The position numbers were made by a program, and so were the translations under genes. The notes under the pieces were generated by a model. The model was not told where the DNA came from. It did not search any database and was given only the letters and a program-made list of their open reading frames with translations. This document shows, piece by piece, positions 50,154-59,498 of a DNA stretch of 64,000 bases (its first letter is position 1; each line of letters starts with the position of its first letter). The stretch is from contig CAVXYG010000018.1 in assembly GCA_963766005.1 (NCBI GenBank), forward strand, positions 1 to 64,000, written 5' to 3'. The stretch is from CAVXYG01 sp963766005. Its GTDB lineage: Bacteria; Actinomycetota; Actinomycetes; S36-B12; GCA-2699445.

Positions 50154-50801
50154 CTACAGCGACTTCTTCGCCAGGTACCAGTCGGTCAGATCCAGCGTGT
50201 CGTCGGCAAGACGCTTGGCCAGGTCGAGCGTGGTTCGCGGGGCGCCGACGACGACGTCGTCGCCCGGGGTCCAGTTCGCGGGGCAGGAGACGCCCTCGCG
50301 ATCCGCGGTCTGCAGGGCATCCACCAGGCGCAGGATCTCGTCGATGTTGCGGCCGGCGTTGAGCGGGTAGTAGACCATCGCCCGGATCATGCCCTTGTCG
50401 TCGATGACGAACACGGCGCGCACGGCGTTGGTGCCGTTGCTCTCCGGGTGGATCATCCCGTAGGCCTTGGCGACCTTCATCTCCAGATCGGCGATGATCG
50501 GGAACTGCACGTCCACGCCGCTGTTTGCCTTGATCGACTGCACCCAGCCGATGTGGCTGAAGATGGAGTCCACGGAGTTGCCGATCAGTTGCACGTTGCG
50601 CCGCTCGAACTCGTCGTAGCGCTGCGAGAAAGCGATGAACTCGGTGGTGCAGACCGGGGTGAAGTCGGCCGGGTGCGAGAACAGCACGACCCACTTTCCG
50701 CGGTAGTCCTCCAGCGAGATGACGCCGTGCGTCGACTCGGCCTCGAACGCCGGTGCCGGGTCCCCGATGAGCGGCAGCCGGGCCTGCGTGTCCTCAGACA
50801 T
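50154..50801 (-). CDS. Peroxiredoxin, Prx6/1-Cys subfamily
   Basis: Intact 215-aa protein. Peroxidatic cysteine C51 in SHPADFTPVCTTE; the PxxxT/SxxC motif is complete, with the downstream conserved RAVFVIDDKGMIRAMVYYP. The C-terminal Prx6-type tail (CPANWTPGDDVVVGAP) includes a further cysteine typical of archaeal and bacterial members. It reduces hydrogen peroxide and organic peroxides. It stands alone with short gaps to neighbours. Function is highly likely. Confidence 0.92.
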   Translation of the reverse strand: MSEDTQARLPLIGDPAPAFEAESTHGVISLEDYRGKWVVLFSHPADFTPVCTTEFIAFSQRYDEFERRNVQLIGNSVDSIFSHIGWVQSIKANSGVDVQFPIIADLEMKVAKAYGMIHPESNGTNAVRAVFVIDDKGMIRAMVYYPLNAGRNIDEILRLVDALQTADREGVSCPANWTPGDDVVVGAPRTTLDLAKRLADDTLDLTDWYLAKKSL

Positions 50802-50917
50802 CAGTGTCCTCCAGGTAGATGGGACGCACCCCCGGTCCCTGCTCGAGGATGCGTGCGCATCATCCTAGATCCCCCGCTGGTGGGGACCGCAGCAGCCCTC
50901 CCGGGGCGCAGCCGGCC

Positions 50918-51619
50918 TCACCGGGGCGGCGATGGTGTCGAAGGGCTGCCTCGGCCAGACCGGCCCGGCGACGCGTCCGGCGCCGGGCCGACGTCGGGGG
51001 AACCGCCGGCGGCCCAGGCTTGCGCCGCCAGGTGCACCAGGCGACCCAATCCGGCCAACCGCCGATCGACCACCCCGGCGTGGTCGCCGGACAGGTGCGA
51101 CTCCACTGCCAGTCCGATCAGCAGGTCGACCGCGATGCCGGACAGGTCGTCGGCAGCCGCCGGGCCGACATGCGGCAGGAGCGCGGCACGGACCGTGTGC
51201 ACGCTGCGCTCCTGTGCCCGCAGCAGCGCGGCGCGCACCTGCTCGGACTCGGGCACCGCCAACAGCGCGATCCAGGCGAACACCGCCAACGGCCGCGCAG
51301 GCGTGCCGACCATGGCGGCCCAGCGCTGCAGGGCCGTGTCGACCATCGGCTCCAGATCGCCCTCCAGCGGCACCGTCGATTCGAGCAGGTCCAGCCAGGC
51401 CACGACCATCCGCTCCACGCCGGCGGCCAGCAGGCCGTCCTTGCTACCGAAGTGGTAGTAGAGGGTCGGCGGTGTGACATCGGCACGGGCGCAGATGCGC
51501 TTGATCGTCAACTCCCCTGGATCGAGGAGCGCCAACCCCTCGATCACGGCCGCGAGGATCCGCTCCTCCGCCGGCCGGTCATCGCCGTCTTGCGCCCGCG
51601 TACCTGCCTCAACTGCCAC
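50918..51619 (-). CDS. TetR-family transcriptional regulator
   Basis: Intact 233-aa protein. N-terminal helix-turn-helix: RILAAVIEGLALLDPGEL then TIKRICARADVTPPTLYYHF and GSKDGLLAAGVERM, the standard TetR_N signature. The C-terminal ligand domain is alpha-helical. GTG 51619 overlaps the GMC oxidoreductase stop by 11 bases, placing it last in the aldehyde dehydrogenase-GMC-TetR operon, which it probably controls. Its inducer is unknown. Confidence 0.85.
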   Translation of the reverse strand: MAVEAGTRAQDGDDRPAEERILAAVIEGLALLDPGELTIKRICARADVTPPTLYYHFGSKDGLLAAGVERMVVAWLDLLESTVPLEGDLEPMVDTALQRWAAMVGTPARPLAVFAWIALLAVPESEQVRAALLRAQERSVHTVRAALLPHVGPAAADDLSGIAVDLLIGLAVESHLSGDHAGVVDRRLAGLGRLVHLAAQAWAAGGSPDVGPAPDASPGRSGRGSPSTPSPPR

Positions 51620-53180
51620 GGATGAAGTCTGCCGCCCGCTGCGCCACCAGGTAGGTCGCCGCGTTGGTGTTGCCCCGAGGAATCGTCGGGAACACGGAGG
51701 CATCCACGACCCGAAGGCCATCGACGCCGAACACTCGCATCTCGTGATCGACGGCACCCTCGCCCGGGAGACCCATCCGCACCGTACTCGTCGGGTGGTA
51801 GATCAACTCGGTGTCGCGGCGCAGGTCACGCTCGATCTGCTCCGGGCCGACCACGTCGATACCCGGATGCAGCTCGCGCCCGACGACCTGGGCCAGCGCG
51901 GGCTGCCGCACGATCTCGCGGGCCAGTTCCGCCCCGGCACGCAGCGCAGCGACATCCGCCGGCTCGGTCAGGTGGTTGCCGAGGATGCTCGGCGCGGCCA
52001 GCGGATCCGCTGAGCGCAACCGGATGCGACCGCGGCTGGCCGGCGCGACCAGCGTCGGCGCGATCGCGAAGGCCGGCTTGTCGTGGGTGTCGAAGCCGTG
52101 GTTGTGGAAATAGGCGGCGCCGAAATGGAACTGCAGGTCGGGCGCCTCCAGGCCGGCGTGCGACGCGAAGAACGCCGTGGCCTCGGCAACCGTGGAGGTC
52201 AGCAGACCGCGCCCCCGCAGCAGGAACCGCACCAGCTGCAGCGGGTGCTCCGCCTCGGCCAAGGTGCCCTTGGCGGAGGTCTCCCAGTTCATCAGGTAGA
52301 ACGGGTGGTCCTGCAGCTGCTCGCCCACCTCCGGGTTGTCGGCGACGACATCGATGCCGCGATCGCGGAGGTGGTCGGCCGGACCGACACCGGACAGCAT
52401 GAGCAGTTGCGGGCTGCCGATGGCGCCGGCGGAGAGGATCACCTCGCGACGGGACCGGACCAGGAGCGCCCCGGAGCCGTCGGTGACGCGCACGCCGACC
52501 GCGCGGTCGCCCTCGAAGACCACCTTGAGCGCCTGGTGGCCGGTGCGAACGGTGAGGTTCTTGCGCCCCATCGCCGGCCGCAGCCAGGCATCGGCGGCCG
52601 ACCAGCGCCGGCCGTTGTGCTGGGTGACCTGCAGGTACCCGACGCCGTCCTGCTGCATGCCGTTGTAGTCGGGGTTGAAGGGCAGTCCGGCCTCGACGGC
52701 CGCTGCGACGAGCTGCTCGGTGAGCCCGGTGCGGCTGCGGTGGTCGTTGACGTGCAGCGGTCCGCCGACGCCGCGGTACTCGTCGGCGCCGCCCGCGAAG
52801 TCCTCGATCCGGCGGAACGCCGGAAGCACGTCCTCGTAGGACCAGTTCGGCAGGCCGGCCTTGGCCCAGCCGTCGAAGTCCGCGCGGTTGCCGCGGACGT
52901 AGAGCATGGCGTTCATCGACGAGCTGCCGCCGATCATCTTGCCCCGCGGCAGGTACAGCCGCCGGCCCATCAGGCCCGGCTCCGGATCGGAGTAGTAGCC
53001 CCAGTCCCGGTCGGTCCCGAACAGCGTGGGGAAGGCCGCGGGGATCTTGACCGCCGGGTGCCGATCGCCGCCGCCGGCCTCGATGAGGCACACGGTGATG
53101 TCGGGGTCCTCGCTCAGCCGAGCGGCCAGGACGCACCCTGCCGAGCCGGAACCGACGATGACGTAGTCGTACATCTGCAT
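51609..53180 (-). CDS. GMC-family FAD-dependent alcohol/choline oxidoreductase
   Basis: Intact 523-aa protein. FAD-binding IVGSGSAGCVLAARLSED at residues 8-25, GMC signature RGKMIGGSSSMNAMLYVRG, the catalytic histidine region IYHPTSTVRMG and the C-terminal PRGNTNAATYLVAQRAADF. It oxidises a primary alcohol to an aldehyde. It is most like choline dehydrogenase and long-chain alcohol dehydrogenases in overall order, but substrate is not determined. The partner aldehyde dehydrogenase ends 18 bases upstream, consistent with alcohol to acid conversion by the operon. Confidence 0.88.
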   Translation of the reverse strand: MQMYDYVIVGSGSAGCVLAARLSEDPDITVCLIEAGGGDRHPAVKIPAAFPTLFGTDRDWGYYSDPEPGLMGRRLYLPRGKMIGGSSSMNAMLYVRGNRADFDGWAKAGLPNWSYEDVLPAFRRIEDFAGGADEYRGVGGPLHVNDHRSRTGLTEQLVAAAVEAGLPFNPDYNGMQQDGVGYLQVTQHNGRRWSAADAWLRPAMGRKNLTVRTGHQALKVVFEGDRAVGVRVTDGSGALLVRSRREVILSAGAIGSPQLLMLSGVGPADHLRDRGIDVVADNPEVGEQLQDHPFYLMNWETSAKGTLAEAEHPLQLVRFLLRGRGLLTSTVAEATAFFASHAGLEAPDLQFHFGAAYFHNHGFDTHDKPAFAIAPTLVAPASRGRIRLRSADPLAAPSILGNHLTEPADVAALRAGAELAREIVRQPALAQVVGRELHPGIDVVGPEQIERDLRRDTELIYHPTSTVRMGLPGEGAVDHEMRVFGVDGLRVVDASVFPTIPRGNTNAATYLVAQRAADFIRGS

Positions 53181-53198
53181 GAGTGGTGAACCTTTCGA

Positions 53199-54905
53199 TC
53201 AGCCGCGCAGGGCGGAGGCGAACAGCCCCGCGAGCCGCTGCGGCTTGGGGTCGGCGGCGAAGTAGGTGAACTGCTTGGCGGTGCTCAGCGCGGTCCGGTT
53301 GCTGACGAACCACGGCGGCTTCACCGCCAGCGACGGCTCGAGGTGCCGCGCCGAGCGCGGGAACGGCCGGAAGGGCGAGGTGACGACGTTCTTCTGCGGC
53401 TTGTCGAACAGCAGTGCGTTGTGGACCACTCCGGTGCCGGACTGGATGTCGCCGGGAGTGTTGCCCGGGTAGGCCCCCCACGCGCCGCGGCTGGCCAGGA
53501 ACACGAATGCCGACCAAGTGTTGATGCCGATGCAGCCATAGCGCAGATCCGCCAGCGCCTCCTCCAGCACCGGGCCGAGCTCCCGCGCGGTGTCCGGGTG
53601 GATGAGGATGTTCACTCCGAGGTTGCCGTGCAACCGGTCGTTGGCGAAGGCGACGGCGTTGCGCAGGAAGGTCTCCGGATCGTCGCCGGGCAGCGTCGTG
53701 GTCACGTACACCGGGCCGAACAGCTCGGTGGTGAACGCCGGATGGTCGGCGTTGGCGTCGGTGCCGACCAGCAGCGTGCGCTCCTGCATGGCGCCGTCGT
53801 AGTGCTCCGCGTCGGGGTTCTCGGCGCGGAACCGCTCCACCATGGCGTCGGCGCCGGGGTAGAAGGAGTACCGCTGCGGGGACTGCGCCAGCGCCGAGCG
53901 CAGCTCGTCCACCAGGGTGCCGGTGTGCTGCCACTGCTGCGGCAGCACCAGGACCTGGGAGGCGACGCACGTGTGCCCGGAGGTGTGCAGCTTCTGGGTT
54001 GCCAAGTGCTCGGCCTGGTAGGCGAGATCGCCGTGGCTCCAGGGGCCCGGCACCACGATGGTGGGTCCGACTCCGCCGAGCTCGGCGCGCACGGGCTTGG
54101 TGAGCACCGGCGTGCCGGCCTTGCGGGCCCGCTCACCGGCGCGGCCGGTGCCGAACACGATCGCGTTGTAGGTGCGCTCGCTGCCGGTGATGTGGATGGC
54201 CTCCACATCGTCGTGGTGCGAGAGGTACTCGCCGATGTCGGCGCCGCCGTAGCAGAGGCGCGCGTACCCGTCGCGGATCAGCGGCTCCAGGATCCGTTCG
54301 AAGATCCGGCCGTAGACCTCGTTGACCGGGTTCATCTTCAGGATCACGACGTCGCCGTCGGCGATCAGCGAGTACAGGGTGTCCAGGATCGGGATGGCCG
54401 AGACGTTGCCCGCACCGAGCACCAGCGTCACCCGGCCCGAGGGATCCTCCCGGCGATAGCAGGAGCCGACGGTGTCGCTGAGGGTCTCCGGACTCACGCC
54501 GGGCTGCATCCACACGTCGAGCTCGTAGCCGTTCAGCAGCAGCCGGTCGTAGAGGTTCGCCGGCAGGACCCGTGCCTTCACCTGGCCGTTGGCGGTGGTG
54601 GTCACGTCGATGCCGGCGAGCGGATCGCGGCCGTCGCGCAGCGCCTCCAGCGTGTGCATCACCTCAGTCAGCCAAGAGACGGTCGGATAGGGCCCGCTGA
54701 GCCACTCCTCGGAGCCGAGCAGCGGCGAGTCCGGCCGGAAGCCCTTCAGCTGCGCCCCCGCGGACACCCAGGCCTGGGCGTGCTCGACGGCCAGGCCGCG
54801 GACCTCAGCCAGATACCGGATCTTGTCCCGTACCGGCAAACGTGCCCACCGTGCCTTGTGCCCCTGGAGCTCAGCCAACTCTTTGTCGAGGTACGCCTTG
54901 TCCAT
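53199..54905 (-). CDS. Aldehyde dehydrogenase-family protein (long actinobacterial form)
   Basis: Intact 568-aa protein, longer than standard ALDH (about 490). NAD-binding and active-site landmarks: VTLVLGAGNVSAIPILDTL, GDVVILKMNPVNEVYG, AIHITGSERTYNAIVFG, the general-base region AELGGVGPTIVVPG and the catalytic cysteine in TSGHTCVASQVLVLPQQ. It oxidises the aldehyde from the adjacent GMC enzyme. First gene of the operon; upstream lies a 245-base region with a tandem array and a long inverted repeat. The N-terminal 80 residues have no clear counterpart in classic ALDH. Confidence 0.85.
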   Translation of the reverse strand: MDKAYLDKELAELQGHKARWARLPVRDKIRYLAEVRGLAVEHAQAWVSAGAQLKGFRPDSPLLGSEEWLSGPYPTVSWLTEVMHTLEALRDGRDPLAGIDVTTTANGQVKARVLPANLYDRLLLNGYELDVWMQPGVSPETLSDTVGSCYRREDPSGRVTLVLGAGNVSAIPILDTLYSLIADGDVVILKMNPVNEVYGRIFERILEPLIRDGYARLCYGGADIGEYLSHHDDVEAIHITGSERTYNAIVFGTGRAGERARKAGTPVLTKPVRAELGGVGPTIVVPGPWSHGDLAYQAEHLATQKLHTSGHTCVASQVLVLPQQWQHTGTLVDELRSALAQSPQRYSFYPGADAMVERFRAENPDAEHYDGAMQERTLLVGTDANADHPAFTTELFGPVYVTTTLPGDDPETFLRNAVAFANDRLHGNLGVNILIHPDTARELGPVLEEALADLRYGCIGINTWSAFVFLASRGAWGAYPGNTPGDIQSGTGVVHNALLFDKPQKNVVTSPFRPFPRSARHLEPSLAVKPPWFVSNRTALSTAKQFTYFAADPKPQRLAGLFASALRG

Positions 54906-55026
54906 CGTCCTGCTTTCCTTCGGCGGTGTGACCTCCATCCTATATCGATCGCTACATATACAGAAGTGGCAGGATCCCATCCCTGGAGTCGCCCCGGAAC
55001 CGCGGCGGTTGACACCCAGCAGGCCG

Positions 55027-55090
55027 CCACGTCACCACAGCGCCACAGCGCCACAGCGCCACAGCGCCACGTCGCCACAGCACCACAGCG
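55027..55090. repeat. Tandem array of eight 8-bp units (CCACAGCG)
   Basis: Eight consecutive 8-mers; five are exactly CCACAGCG (55035-55066 and 55083-55090), the others differ by one to three bases (CCACGTCA, CCACGTCG, CCACAGCA). The array ends where the long inverted repeat begins. It lies between the start of the aldehyde dehydrogenase gene and the end of the HtrA-like gene. Confidence 0.85.
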
Positions 55091-55138
55091 TTGATCGCTG
55101 CGAATTCTGGCTCAGGGGCGGGAATTCGCAGCGATCAA
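55091..55138. terminator. 17-bp perfect inverted repeat downstream of HtrA-like gene
   Basis: TTGATCGCTGCGAATTC at 55091-55107 is matched exactly by its reverse complement at 55122-55138, with a 14-base loop. It begins 13 bases beyond the HtrA-like stop (minus strand), the position of a transcription terminator, but there is no T-tract. An operator for the aldehyde dehydrogenase operon or a selfish hairpin are alternatives. Confidence 0.55.
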
Positions 55139-55150
55139 TGCGTGCGCACG

Positions 55151-56575
55151 CTACTGGGCGTTGAGCGGGGCCAGGGTGACGTCGACCTGCCGCTCGGAGC
55201 CGCCCCGCTCGACGGTCAGTGTCACGGTGTCACCGACGGCCTTGCTGCGGATGATGACGATGAGTTCGGTGGCATCGGCGACCGGGCTGCCGTCGATGGC
55301 TGTGACGACATCGCCGGACTCCAGGCCCGCCTCATCGGCCGGACCGCCGGGGGTCACGTCCGCGACCCTCGGCCCGCCCTCGGCATCCTCGATGGACACC
55401 CCGATCGCCGGGGTCTGGGCCGACCCGGTGGCGATGATCTCGTCGGCGATCCGCTTGGCGGTGTCGATGGGGATCGCGAAGCCGAGCCCGATCGAACCCG
55501 TCTGTCCGCCCACCGAGCGACCCAGGGTCGCGATGGCGGTGTTCACGCCGATGACCTCGCCGGAGGAATTGAGCAGCGGTCCGCCGGAATTGCCCGGATT
55601 GATCGCAGCGTCGGTCTGGATCGCATTGATGAACGAGGTGTCGGACTGCCCGCCGGCGGTCACCGGCCGGTCAAGCGCGGAGATGATCCCGGAGGTGACC
55701 GTCCCGCTCAGCCCCAGAGGCGAGCCGACAGCGATGGCGGTGTCCCCGACCAGCACGGCGCCGGAGGATCCCAGCGCGACGACGGCGAGCCCGGTGCGAT
55801 CGACCTTGAGCACAGCGATGTCGTATCCGTCGTCGGAGCCCACGACATCGGCGGAGGCCGAGGCCCCGTCGGCGAACTGCACGGTGACCCGCTCCGCGCC
55901 CTCGATGACATGGTTGTTCGTCACGATGTAGCCGTCGGAACTGATGACGAAGCCGCTACCCGTCCCGGCCTCGGCGCTGGAAGCGGACTCGATGTTGACC
56001 ACGGCCGGAGTCACCGCCGCGGCGATGGCGGCGATGCTGCCTTCAGCCGGGGGCGATGCCTGGGTACCGCCGGTCACGGGGGCGGCAACCGCACCCGAGC
56101 CGTTCGGGGCCGCGAGCTGGTAGCCGGCCACACCGCCGGCGGCGCCGGCGACCAGGGCGACGATGGCCGCTCCCGCGAGCAGCGGCGCGAGCCGGCGGCC
56201 GCTGTTCCTCGGGCTCGCAGCCGGGGCCGGGGCTTCGGCGTCGCGGACGCCCTCGCCCTGAGCCGGCGGCCAGGCATCGGTCGGCGGGGGCCACGGCGTG
56301 GCCGCGGGGGCCTGGCCGGTGAGCACGGCCGTCTCCCCGAGGGCTCCCAGGACCTTGGTGTCGTGCTCGGCACTGCCCGGCACCGGACCGGCTGCTGTCA
56401 TGGTCGTCCCAGCACTGCCCGGATCGGTGGACCCGGGGTCCTGGGTGCTTCCGCTGCCGACCGCGTCGGCCGGGCCGCCGGCCTCCGGCGACGCCGTCTG
56501 AGGTGCCGCTGGCCGGCTCCTCGATCCCTGCCACGCGCTGGGCAGCCAATCGGATGGTTTCGGTGACTCGTCCAC
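55151..56575 (-). CDS. HtrA/DegP-like membrane-anchored serine protease with PDZ domain
   Basis: Intact 474-aa protein. GTG 56575 has an AAGGAGG site five bases upstream. The N-terminal 130 residues are cytoplasmic and Pro/Ala-rich; one membrane helix follows (LAPLLAGAAIVALVAGAAGG). The trypsin-like domain carries the triad His222 (VTNNHVIEG), Asp252 (GYDIAVLKV) and Ser330 (NPGNSGGPLLN). A PDZ domain closes the protein (PAIGVSIEDAEGG, GGPADEAGLESGDVVTAIDG). It degrades or processes misfolded proteins outside the membrane, the usual role in actinobacteria. Confidence 0.93.
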   Translation of the reverse strand: MDESPKPSDWLPSAWQGSRSRPAAPQTASPEAGGPADAVGSGSTQDPGSTDPGSAGTTMTAAGPVPGSAEHDTKVLGALGETAVLTGQAPAATPWPPPTDAWPPAQGEGVRDAEAPAPAASPRNSGRRLAPLLAGAAIVALVAGAAGGVAGYQLAAPNGSGAVAAPVTGGTQASPPAEGSIAAIAAAVTPAVVNIESASSAEAGTGSGFVISSDGYIVTNNHVIEGAERVTVQFADGASASADVVGSDDGYDIAVLKVDRTGLAVVALGSSGAVLVGDTAIAVGSPLGLSGTVTSGIISALDRPVTAGGQSDTSFINAIQTDAAINPGNSGGPLLNSSGEVIGVNTAIATLGRSVGGQTGSIGLGFAIPIDTAKRIADEIIATGSAQTPAIGVSIEDAEGGPRVADVTPGGPADEAGLESGDVVTAIDGSPVADATELIVIIRSKAVGDTVTLTVERGGSERQVDVTLAPLNAQ

Positions 56576-56730
56576 ACTGTCCTCCTTGCCCGTCCAGTAG
56601 ACGTCACGACCGGACCGGTGCACGAGTCGGAAGAGCCCCGGGGGCCGGGAATTTGCGCAGCGCTTACATCGCTCGAACCCAGGCTCGGCACAGATGACGA
56701 CCTGGCACCCCCCACTGGCATGCTGGAGGT

Positions 56731-58125
56731 ATGGGCGACAACGAGGCTGGTGAGCCTCACCCCAGCCTGCAGGAGGCGGAGCTGCGGGCCCGCGCCGCCA
56801 TCGAGCAGGCTCGGGAGCGGGGCGAAGCCCCGAGGCTGGCCGTCCGGCACGCCGAGCTCGGGATGATCCTGGCGGCCCAGCGCCGCCACGGGGCGGCCGT
56901 GGGCGAGTACCAGACCGCCCTGGGGTACGTGGACCTGCTGCGGACCGAGGGGTCGCACGAGCATCAACGGCTGCTGCGCATGACCTCGCTCTCCTCGCCC
57001 CCGCCGGAGTCGATCGACATCGACCTCGACCGGCTCGAGATGGAACTGCTCGTCGCCCTGACGGAGGCGCAGGCGGCCAGCGGCGACCTGGCATCGGCCC
57101 AGCAGACGCTGCAGCGGGCGCGGCCCATGACCCGTGGCCTCTTCCGTCGCCGGCTGCGGCGTCGGCTGGATCGCGTCGCGGCCGTCGTGGCTGCCGGATC
57201 CACGGCGCAGACCAGCACCGGGGAGCTTCGCCAGCACCTCGCTCGGACGAGCGACCCCGAGCAGCAGCGCGCGCTGCTGCTGCGGCTGGCCGGGCAGGCG
57301 CTCGACGACGGCGACTTCAACGCCGCGGCGCATGAGGCCCTGCTGGTGGTGAAGGCCGCCGACGATGCCGGTGATGCCCGGACCAGGGCGGCCGCGCGGC
57401 AGATCCTCGGCCTGGCGCTGGAGGGCCTAGGGCGCGAGGACGAGGCCCTGCCCATCCTCAGCGACGCCTTCCGCGACCTGCGCAACCACGGCGACACAGC
57501 GGGGATGGTCGGGATGGCCGAGGCGCTTGCGCACCGCCTGTTGCGGGCCGGGGACCCGGCGGCCGCGGCCACCGTGCTCCGGACGACCGAGCAGGCCGCG
57601 GCCACCGCCGGGGACACCGATGCCGCGTTGTCGGCCGCCACGATGCTCGGCGTGGTGCTCGACGAGACCGGCGATGCGGGTGAGGCGGTCCGGGTCCTCG
57701 CCGCCGCGGCCGCTCGGGCGGAACGCGAGCAACTCCCGCTGCGCCGCGCCGACGCCCTGCATAGCGGCGCCATCGCGCTGGGTCGCAGCCCGCGGGCCGA
57801 GGACCTCGTCGAGGCGCTGTCGCTGCTGGACGAGGCGAAGCGGCAGTACCAGGATCAGCACGTCCCCGACCGCGCCGCCGGCTGCGATCACGAGGCGGCG
57901 GCGCTGCTGGGCCGCCACGGCTCGTACGACGCTGCAGCCGCCCGGTACGAAGCAGCCCTGCACGCCTACGGGGATCTCCCGGCGGCGCTGCACGACGCCG
58001 GCTCCTGGCCCGACGAGGTCGCCGACTGCCGGGCGAACCTGGCCTGGCTGGCCGGGGATCGTGCCAGCGTGCCGGCCGAGGCCTTCCGCTCCGGCGGGCA
58101 CACGATGACCCATTCCGGGGGCTAG
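56731..58125 (+). CDS. TPR-like helical-repeat protein of unknown function
   Basis: Intact 464-aa protein built of paired alpha-helices throughout, for example RLAVRHAELGMILAAQRRHG, LAGQALDDGDFNAAAHEALL, ARQILGLALEGLGREDEALP and AAALLGRHGSYDAAAARYEA, which fit tetratricopeptide-type repeats. No enzymatic motif, signal peptide or membrane helix. Starts 155 bases from the divergent HtrA-like gene and ends three bases before the Sua5 start, so it is probably co-transcribed with Sua5. Likely a protein-interaction scaffold. Confidence 0.72.
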   Translation: MGDNEAGEPHPSLQEAELRARAAIEQARERGEAPRLAVRHAELGMILAAQRRHGAAVGEYQTALGYVDLLRTEGSHEHQRLLRMTSLSSPPPESIDIDLDRLEMELLVALTEAQAASGDLASAQQTLQRARPMTRGLFRRRLRRRLDRVAAVVAAGSTAQTSTGELRQHLARTSDPEQQRALLLRLAGQALDDGDFNAAAHEALLVVKAADDAGDARTRAAARQILGLALEGLGREDEALPILSDAFRDLRNHGDTAGMVGMAEALAHRLLRAGDPAAAATVLRTTEQAAATAGDTDAALSAATMLGVVLDETGDAGEAVRVLAAAAARAEREQLPLRRADALHSGAIALGRSPRAEDLVEALSLLDEAKRQYQDQHVPDRAAGCDHEAAALLGRHGSYDAAAARYEAALHAYGDLPAALHDAGSWPDEVADCRANLAWLAGDRASVPAEAFRSGGHTMTHSGG

Positions 58126-58128
58126 ACG

Positions 58129-59121
58129 GTGGCGGTACCGATCACCGACGACCCGGCCCGTGCTGCCGCCGCCCTGGCCGGCGGGGGGCTGGTCGCGCTG
58201 CCCACCGAGACGGTCTACGGGCTCGGCGCCGCCATCGACCATCCAGGGGCAGTCGCTCGGATCTATGCGGTGAAGGGCCGTCCCGCCGACCACCCGCTGA
58301 TCCTGCACGTCGCCTCCGCAGCGGAACTCGACCGCTGGTGCGCGTCCGTGCCGGCCTCAGCCGCAGCGCTCGCCGAAGCCCACTGGCCAGGCCCGCTCAC
58401 GCTGGTGCTGCGCCGGTCGAGCGCGGTCGGGGACTTCGTGACCGGGGGGCAGGACACGGTCGCGGTACGCGTGCCCGATCATCCCCTCACCCTGAACGTG
58501 CTGCGTCGCCTGGACACCGCCGTCGCCGCTCCCTCGGCGAACCGATTCGGCCGGGTGAGCCCCACTACCGCAGCCCACGTCGCCGCCGAGCTGGGCGAGC
58601 TGCTCGATCCGCGGCGCGACCTGGTTCTGGACGGCGGCCCCGCGCGCGTCGGCCTGGAATCCACGATCGTCGACTGCACCGCGCCGGCGCCTCGGCTGCT
58701 GCGCCCGGGCCGAGTCACGCAGGCCGACATCGTCGCGGCGACCGGGCTGCCCTTGGCCCGTCCCGACACCGACATCAGGGCTCCGGGCACCCTCGCAGCG
58801 CACTACGCGCCCGCTGCCGCGGTGCGCCTTGTCGCAGATGCGGGCCCGGACGAACCTGTGGATCGGGACCCTGCCGTCGGGCTCATCGCTGCGAGCACCG
58901 TCGCGACTCCCCGCGGGGTGGTGCGACTGCTCTCGCCGACCGTCGATGAGGACTACGCCGCCGGGCTGTACGCAGCATTGCGGGAGGCCGATGCCCTCGG
59001 CCTGCGCGAGGTGCGGGCGATACCGCCTCGCGGGCCGGGCATAGCGGCGGCGATCAGGGACCGCCTCCAGCGGTCGGCCCGAGGCTCCGGCGGCGCCGGG
59101 CTGTCGCACGATCAGGCGTAG
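58129..59121 (+). CDS. L-threonylcarbamoyladenylate synthase (Sua5/TsaC)
   Basis: Intact 330-aa protein. It makes threonylcarbamoyl-AMP for the t6A modification of tRNAs reading ANN codons. The YrdC domain has GGLVALPTETVYGLGAAID, YAVKGRPADHPLILHV, WPGPLTLVL and SANRFGRVSPTTAAHV. A linker (APGTLAAHYAPAAAVRL) and a C-terminal Sua5 domain follow, so it is the long Sua5 form rather than TsaC. GTG 58129. The 3' end overlaps the convergent metallopeptidase gene by 10 bases. Confidence 0.93.
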   Translation: MAVPITDDPARAAAALAGGGLVALPTETVYGLGAAIDHPGAVARIYAVKGRPADHPLILHVASAAELDRWCASVPASAAALAEAHWPGPLTLVLRRSSAVGDFVTGGQDTVAVRVPDHPLTLNVLRRLDTAVAAPSANRFGRVSPTTAAHVAAELGELLDPRRDLVLDGGPARVGLESTIVDCTAPAPRLLRPGRVTQADIVAATGLPLARPDTDIRAPGTLAAHYAPAAAVRLVADAGPDEPVDRDPAVGLIAASTVATPRGVVRLLSPTVDEDYAAGLYAALREADALGLREVRAIPPRGPGIAAAIRDRLQRSARGSGGAGLSHDQA

Positions 59122-59498
59122 CCGAGGTCGTGCAGCCGATCGTCGTCGATGCCGAAGTAGTGCGCGATCTCGTGCACCACCGTGACGTGCACCTCCTCGA
59201 TGACCTCCTCCGGGGTCTGGCAGATGCGCAACGTGGGCCTGCGGTAGATGGTGATCCGGTCCGGCAGCACGCCGGCGTACCAGCCGTCCCGCTCGGTCAG
59301 CGGCACGCCCTCGTACAGTCCGAGCAGGTCCGGGTCGGAGGCCGGTGGATCGTCCTCCACCACGACGACGACGTTGTCGATCAGCCGGGCCAGTTCCAGC
59401 GGAACCTCGTCCAGCGCCATCGCCACGAGATCCTCGAACTGCGGCCCGGTGATGTCGATCACGCCGCCAGTGTCCAACCCGGCGGCGGTCTCGGCCAT
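59112..59498 (-). CDS. Small zincin-like metallopeptidase
   Basis: Intact 128-aa protein. Zinc-binding motif HEIAHYFGIDDDRLHDLGY, an extended HExxHxxGxxxxxxxxLG form typical of the small zincin family (COG3824-like) widespread in actinobacteria. The N-terminal half includes FEDLVAMALDEVPLELARL. Convergent with Sua5 and separated from the tRNA cluster by 85 bases. The substrate is not known. Confidence 0.85.
   Translation of the reverse strand: MAETAAGLDTGGVIDITGPQFEDLVAMALDEVPLELARLIDNVVVVVEDDPPASDPDLLGLYEGVPLTERDGWYAGVLPDRITIYRRPTLRICQTPEEVIEEVHVTVVHEIAHYFGIDDDRLHDLGYA

Noticed and set aside
55091..56566. 491-codon plus-strand frame opposite HtrA-like gene
   Set aside because: Antisense to a clear protease gene with catalytic triad; no features of its own.
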